From the NCBI GenBank assembly GCA_027487195.1, contig JAIYEB010000385.1, positions 1-10,274 of the forward strand: a stretch of DNA of 10,274 bases. Reading direction: 5' to 3'. The notes under the pieces were generated by a model. That model was not told the DNA's origin. It did no database searches and worked only from the letters and a program-made list of their open reading frames with translations. This document shows positions 6,879 through 10,274 of this stretch, piece by piece (the first letter of the stretch is position 1; each line of letters opens with the position of its first letter). Made by a program: the position numbers and the translations under genes. The DNA comes from Hyphomicrobiales bacterium (lineage in GTDB: Bacteria > Pseudomonadota > Alphaproteobacteria > Rhizobiales > UBA4765).

Positions 6879-7892
6879 ATGCTGCCCATCAGTGCTTCAA
6901 ACCGTCAGGCCCCCGTTGTTGATGCGATCCGTTCGGCATCACAACGCTCAGGCGTGCCGTTCGACTACATGCTGCGGACTGCGCAGCGGGAGTCGAGCCT
7001 TGATCCTGCGGCAAGGGCTGGGACCTCGACGGCGACAGGCCTTTTCCAGTTTCTTGAGGGAACCTGGCTGCAGGTGGTCAAGGAGCAGGGACCGGCCCTT
7101 GGCATGCAGCGCGAGGCCGATGCTATCGAGCGTCGTGGGGATGGTCGTTTTGTCGTTGCGGACCCCGCACGGCGTCGTGAGATTCTTGATCTCAGGCTAG
7201 ATCCCCAGGTGGCATCGAGTGTTGCCGCAGCCTTCACGACACAGAATGCCCAAGCCCTCCAGCAGTCACTGGGCCGCGCGCCCAGCGAGGGCGAACTTTA
7301 CGCTGCGCATTTCCTTGGCGCCTCCGGTGCGTCGCGCCTGATTGCTCTGGCTGAGCGGACACCAGACGCTGCTGCCGCGAGCGTCTTTCCGGATGCGGCA
7401 GAGGCCAATCGCCGGATTTTCTTTCGTGGTGGCCAATCCCGCACAGCCTCGGAAGTCCTGAGCTCGCTTGCAGCCGGTCAGGGCCAGGGGCCTGTCCAGC
7501 TCGTCGCTCAGGAAGCGCGTGATGCGGCGCCCCCCGGGCCTCAAGGGCCAATTTTTCATAGCCTTTTCGCGCCGGAGAGCCGTGGCCCCGTGTCCCAGAT
7601 GGTCCAGGCGATCTGGGGGCGGGGAGGTGCGCCTCCCGTTCCTGATGCGCCTGCGCGCCAACCCTTCTTTCCATCCGCAAATCTTGCCGCGCGCGTTGCC
7701 TTTGCGGGCCAGCCCGAACTTGTGCGCCCGGCGTCGGCTTCAATGATAGCAGCGCCAGCGGCAGGCACGGCCGTTTCATCAGCCATTCCAACACCACCTG
7801 AGCGACCTGCTCGCACGCAAGCGGCCGCACAGAACCGCTTGATGCCTTTCGATCTTCTCGCCTTTGCCCGTCAGCGTCTTGGCCAGAGGTAA
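6879..7892 (+). CDS. Lytic transglycosylase (SLT) domain protein
   Basis: A 337-residue protein with an N-terminal SLT/lysozyme-like domain expected to cleave peptidoglycan between MurNAc and GlcNAc. The catalytic Glu is Glu38 in LRTAQRESSLDP, followed by TSTATGLFQFLEGTWL (about 51-66), the typical second motif, and by PSEGELYAAHFLGASGASRL, which continues the domain to about residue 205. From there to the end the protein is rich in Pro, Ala, Gln and Arg and looks disordered, ending MPFDLLAFARQRLGQR. No signal peptide is seen at this start, which is odd for a periplasmic enzyme; export by another route, a role coupled to an envelope-spanning machine, or a wrong start are possible. The ATG is supported by AGGAG 10 nt upstream. 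The DUF2336 gene follows after 24 nt on the same strand, probably in one operon. Confidence 0.88.
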   Translation: MLPISASNRQAPVVDAIRSASQRSGVPFDYMLRTAQRESSLDPAARAGTSTATGLFQFLEGTWLQVVKEQGPALGMQREADAIERRGDGRFVVADPARRREILDLRLDPQVASSVAAAFTTQNAQALQQSLGRAPSEGELYAAHFLGASGASRLIALAERTPDAAAASVFPDAAEANRRIFFRGGQSRTASEVLSSLAAGQGQGPVQLVAQEARDAAPPGPQGPIFHSLFAPESRGPVSQMVQAIWGRGGAPPVPDAPARQPFFPSANLAARVAFAGQPELVRPASASMIAAPAAGTAVSSAIPTPPERPARTQAAAQNRLMPFDLLAFARQRLGQR

Positions 7893-7916
7893 GCGCGCGT
7901 AGCGCTGGAGTTTGTT

Positions 7917-9077
7917 ATGATCATTCGTGAGTTTTTGCTCTGGGTACGGACTGCTCCTGCAGCTGAGCGTGCTGATGCACTTGCCGCCCTTGCGCGCGCC
8001 TATCTCCATTCAGGTCTTGATGCGGATGATAAGGAAGCCGCCGAAGCGGCCATGACCGTTCTGCTCGATGATCCATCGCCTCTGGTGCGCGGTGCGCTGA
8101 GCGGGGCGTTGGCTTCATCACCGCATGCGCCGCGCCATATCCTGCTCGCACTCGTGGGCGATCAGCACGAGGTCGCCGGGCCGATTCTCAGGCGCTCACC
8201 GCTCTTGCTTGACAGCGAGTTGATTGATGCTGCCGCGCGTGGCGACGTGCGCATTGAGGTGGCCGTTGCTGAACGCCGCCCGCTCTCGCGCGCTGTTGCG
8301 GCTGCCCTTGGCGAGGTTGGCTCTGCCACGGCTGTGCTCGCACTCCTGTCGAACGATTCGGCTGATCTTGCGCAGTTCACACTGTCCCGCATTGCCGAGC
8401 GTCACGGTGCTGAGGCCTCGGTACGCGAGGCATTGCTGGATCGAAGCGACATCACATCGACCGTTCGCCAGCGTCTCGCGCGCCATCTCGCGACGGAGCT
8501 TGATGGCTTGCTTGGCGCGACCGGGTGGCTCAACTCCGAGCGCGCGCGGGCTGTGACCTGCGAAGCCGTGGAGCGCACCGCCGTTCTCCTGTCCCATGGC
8601 GGCGCACGCAAAGACGTCGCAGAACTGGTGGAACACCTTCTGGAAGAGAGGGAATTGACGCCGGCTCTGCTGCTGCGCAGCCTGTGTGCCGGTGGGCTGG
8701 AACTGTTCGAGGAGACGCTCGTGCGGCTCTCCGGCGTTGATCGCCGGCGTGTCGCGGCTCTGTGCGTCGATGGTCCGTCAGCTGGTTTTGACGCGCTCTA
8801 CAGGCGAGCGGGATTGCCTGATGCCGCGCTGCCGGCGTTTCGTGCGGCCCTCTCGGTGCGTAAGGAAGCGATGGTTGACGACAGCCCTGGTGCGCGCGCG
8901 CAGTTTTCCCGTCGTATGCTGGAGCGCGTCCTGACACGCTATGAGCTGGATGCGCCTGATGAGTCAGACCATCTCATGTTGATGCTCAGGCGCTTTGCAT
9001 CGGAAGCCGCCCGACTGGAGGCGCGCGCATTTGCAGCGGCCTATACGGCTGATGCACCGGGCGAACACGCTGCGTAA
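7917..9077 (+). CDS. DUF2336 domain protein (HEAT-like helical repeats)
   Basis: A 386-residue, mostly alpha-helical protein that I place in DUF2336, a family of unknown function found mainly in alphaproteobacteria. Recognisable landmarks are FLLWVRTAPAAERADAL (6-22), ALARAYLHSGL, LLDDPSPLVRGAL (49-61) and SSPHAPRHILLAL (67-79), then repeated Ala/Leu-rich helices with ARG and RRPLSRAVAAALGEVG segments that resemble HEAT repeats. There is no signal peptide, membrane segment or enzyme motif, so it is probably a cytoplasmic scaffold or regulator. The ATG has TGGAG 6 nt upstream and lies 24 nt after the transglycosylase stop, so the two are likely cotranscribed. A short AGCGC/GCGCT inverted repeat (7892-7906) sits in that gap. 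The gene converges on an Hpt-domain gene, which hints at, but does not prove, a link to signalling. Confidence 0.85.
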   Translation: MIIREFLLWVRTAPAAERADALAALARAYLHSGLDADDKEAAEAAMTVLLDDPSPLVRGALSGALASSPHAPRHILLALVGDQHEVAGPILRRSPLLLDSELIDAAARGDVRIEVAVAERRPLSRAVAAALGEVGSATAVLALLSNDSADLAQFTLSRIAERHGAEASVREALLDRSDITSTVRQRLARHLATELDGLLGATGWLNSERARAVTCEAVERTAVLLSHGGARKDVAELVEHLLEERELTPALLLRSLCAGGLELFEETLVRLSGVDRRRVAALCVDGPSAGFDALYRRAGLPDAALPAFRAALSVRKEAMVDDSPGARAQFSRRMLERVLTRYELDAPDESDHLMLMLRRFASEAARLEARAFAAAYTADAPGEHAA

Positions 9078-9159
9078 TCAAGCTGCCGTCGACAGGATTT
9101 AATGAAGCCGCAATCGTCCGCAATCTGCCCCAGGACGTCTCGGGTTTGGTCGCAACCTG

Positions 9160-9726
9160 TCAGGCGACCGCAGCTTCGTCCTGCAATGCAATCTTTGCTG
9201 CTTCAGCACGGGCCTCTTCCACTGAAATGAACTCGCTGGTTACCGTCGTGAGTTTTTCAACAAGCGCTCTGGCGATGTCCGTGCTTACTTCGCGCGCGCG
9301 CTCATTCACAATTGCCGTGATCGACGCAACGTGTTGCTCAACCAACACCGCTGGCACGCGGGATCGATCTTCCACGCGATCAATGAGCCCGCAAAGGCTG
9401 TCAGCAACCTGGCCGGCCAATGGAAATCCAACAGTGCCTGCGAGACCCTTGATATCGTGAGAGGCGCGAAACAGCGTCTGGGCAAGGTCGTCCGTCAAGC
9501 CGTTGGCTTTAACCTCGCCATGGGCTTTGGCCAGGTCTCCAAGACACTGATCAATCCATTGGTCATAGTTGGTCGACAGGGTTTGCAGAGCGGCTTCTGC
9601 CTGAGCGATCATGGTGGCTTGGCTGCGCCCAAGTTTGCTCTTGGCCTTTCCCTCAAGCCTGAACTTCTCGGGGATCTCGACGATCAGATGCCAGGTTGGA
9701 TCGCTGCGCTCAACCGCTTGGGTCAT
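9160..9726 (-). CDS. Hpt (histidine phosphotransfer) domain protein
   Basis: A 188-residue cytoplasmic protein with a central helical-bundle Hpt domain. The phospho-accepting histidine is His90 in ASHDIKGLAGTVGFPLAGQV, and the following ADSLCGLID helix is the usual partner segment. Such proteins relay phosphate between a hybrid sensor kinase and a response regulator; no kinase or receiver gene is in the window, so the partners are unknown. Residues 1-35 (including WHLIVEIPEKFRLEGKAK) and the last 50 residues are Hpt-flanking and not recognised. The ATG at 9726 is preferred: it has GTGGA about 8 nt upstream, whereas the in-frame ATG at 9774 (which would give 204 residues) has no ribosome site. 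It ends 82 nt from the end of the DUF2336 gene, in convergent orientation, and no clear terminator is visible in that gap. Confidence 0.85.
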   Translation of the reverse strand: MTQAVERSDPTWHLIVEIPEKFRLEGKAKSKLGRSQATMIAQAEAALQTLSTNYDQWIDQCLGDLAKAHGEVKANGLTDDLAQTLFRASHDIKGLAGTVGFPLAGQVADSLCGLIDRVEDRSRVPAVLVEQHVASITAIVNERAREVSTDIARALVEKLTTVTSEFISVEEARAEAAKIALQDEAAVA

Positions 9727-9850
9727 AGTGAATTCCACGAGTTTGATCGTATGCGAGTGAGATGTGAACGACATCAGCGACGGCGATTGAGTGACCGTAC
9801 CCTGGTTGTATACATCCCAGAGGTGAACGCTTCGTTGGCGCGAGATGTCT

Positions 9851-9863
9851 GTGGCAGCGCCAC
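9851..9863 (-). repeat. Small hairpin after the NAD kinase stop
   Basis: GTGGC/GCCAC arms with a 3-nt loop, about 17 nt past the nadK stop on the minus strand. No T-run follows, so it is at best a weak or factor-dependent terminator. The rest of the gap 9727-9880 should hold the promoter of the Hpt gene; a TATACA box is seen near 9810-9815 but it has no good -35 partner. Confidence 0.25.
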
Positions 9864-9880
9864 GCCCAGGCTTGGCACGA

Positions 9881-10274
9881 TTAAAACCCGAACTGCTCGT
9901 TGAAAATCCGCTCGCTCAGGCTTCGCCCGGGGTCAAACAGCAGCGGAAGGGCAATGGTTTTGTCCTCATAGACCGTCACGCGGGCCACATCGCGCACTTC
10001 CGAGTGGTCTGCTGTTGCGGCCATGGAGCGTCTCTCGGCGTCCAGCACCCGCACCTCGATCCGTGAGCTTGATGGCATCAGCGCGCCGCGCCAGCGCCGT
10101 GGCCGGAACGGTGAAATCGGCGTCAGCGCCAGCAGGGCGGAATCAATTGGAATGATCGGCCCATGGACCGAGAGATTGTAGGCGGTTGAGCCTGCAGGTG
10201 TCGCGACCAGTACGCCATCTCCGACGAGTTCGGCGAGGCGCACCCTGCCATCAATGCTGATTTCAAGATGCGCG
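9881..10274 (-). CDS. nadK: NAD kinase (partial, 5' end outside window)
   Basis: Phosphorylates NAD to NADP in the cytoplasm. The 130 visible codons are the C-terminal half of the protein (family length about 255-300). Diagnostic segments are LEISIDGRVRLAELVGDGVL, then VATPAGSTAYNLSVHGPIIP, the conserved NAD-binding and catalytic-loop region, then ALTPISPFRPRRWRGALMP and the C-terminal LLFDPGRSLSERIFNEQFGF. PAGSTAYN instead of PTGSTAYx is common in alphaproteobacteria as I recall them. The GGDG ATP-binding motif lies in the missing N-terminal half. The frame stays open to the right edge, so the internal GTG at 10243 is not the start. It reads toward the Hpt gene on the same strand after 154 nt. 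Confidence 0.95.
   Translation of the reverse strand, partial: AHLEISIDGRVRLAELVGDGVLVATPAGSTAYNLSVHGPIIPIDSALLALTPISPFRPRRWRGALMPSSSRIEVRVLDAERRSMAATADHSEVRDVARVTVYEDKTIALPLLFDPGRSLSERIFNEQFGF

Noticed and set aside
9148..9169. GGTCGC/GCGACC inverted repeat at the end of the Hpt gene as a shared terminator
   Set aside because: The arms span the Hpt stop codon, the loop is 10 nt and no T-run follows on either strand, so it was not called as a terminator.
9331..9903. A 190-codon plus-strand frame
   Set aside because: It is antisense to the Hpt gene, whose HDIKG motif is clear, and shows no domain of its own.

Overview
The window reads as ordinary chromosomal DNA of a high-GC alphaproteobacterium, most likely of the Hyphomicrobiales (Rhizobiales) type. 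Supporting signs are an ExoR-family periplasmic Sel1-repeat protein, a DUF2336 protein, an alphaproteobacterial-style NAD kinase with the ATPAGSTAYN motif, and strong codon bias to G/C in third positions. I see no tRNA, rRNA, CRISPR array, insertion sequence or phage gene. Gene spacing is tight and codon use is uniform, so nothing points to recent transfer.

Layout. (1) Positions 1-4089, minus strand: a compact cluster transcribed leftward, ilvD (dihydroxy-acid dehydratase) -> exoR-like gene -> molybdopterin-binding subunit of a xanthine dehydrogenase/CoxL-family enzyme, which runs off the left edge. ilvD and the exoR-like gene overlap by 14 nt and the third gene starts 7 nt after the second, so one mRNA with coupled translation is likely. 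(2) Positions 4090-4361: a 272-nt non-coding stretch with a weak promoter candidate for ilvD. (3) Positions 4362-6800, minus strand: MaoC-like dehydratase -> CitE-like CoA-ester lyase (4 nt apart) -> patatin-like phospholipase (110 nt further, with a hairpin between). (4) Positions 6801-6878: a divergent intergenic region. (5) Positions 6879-9077, plus strand: a soluble-lytic-transglycosylase-domain protein without a visible signal peptide, then a DUF2336 protein 24 nt later. (6) Positions 9160-9726, minus strand: an Hpt (histidine phosphotransfer) protein that converges on the DUF2336 gene. (7) Positions 9881-10274, minus strand: the C-terminal half of NAD kinase, cut by the right edge.

How the genes may work together: IlvD makes the 2-keto acids for branched-chain amino acids. 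The ExoR-like protein should act in the periplasm, by family analogy restraining an ExoS/ChvI-type two-component system. The MaoC and CitE-like proteins could hydrate an enoyl-CoA and then cleave the resulting hydroxyacyl-CoA. The transglycosylase and DUF2336 genes probably form a two-gene operon. No clearly new system is visible. The points most worth a second look are the ilvD/exoR overlap, the CoxL-like gene attached to them, the Shine-Dalgarno-masking inverted repeat before the transglycosylase gene, and the unusual active-site segment of the MaoC protein.
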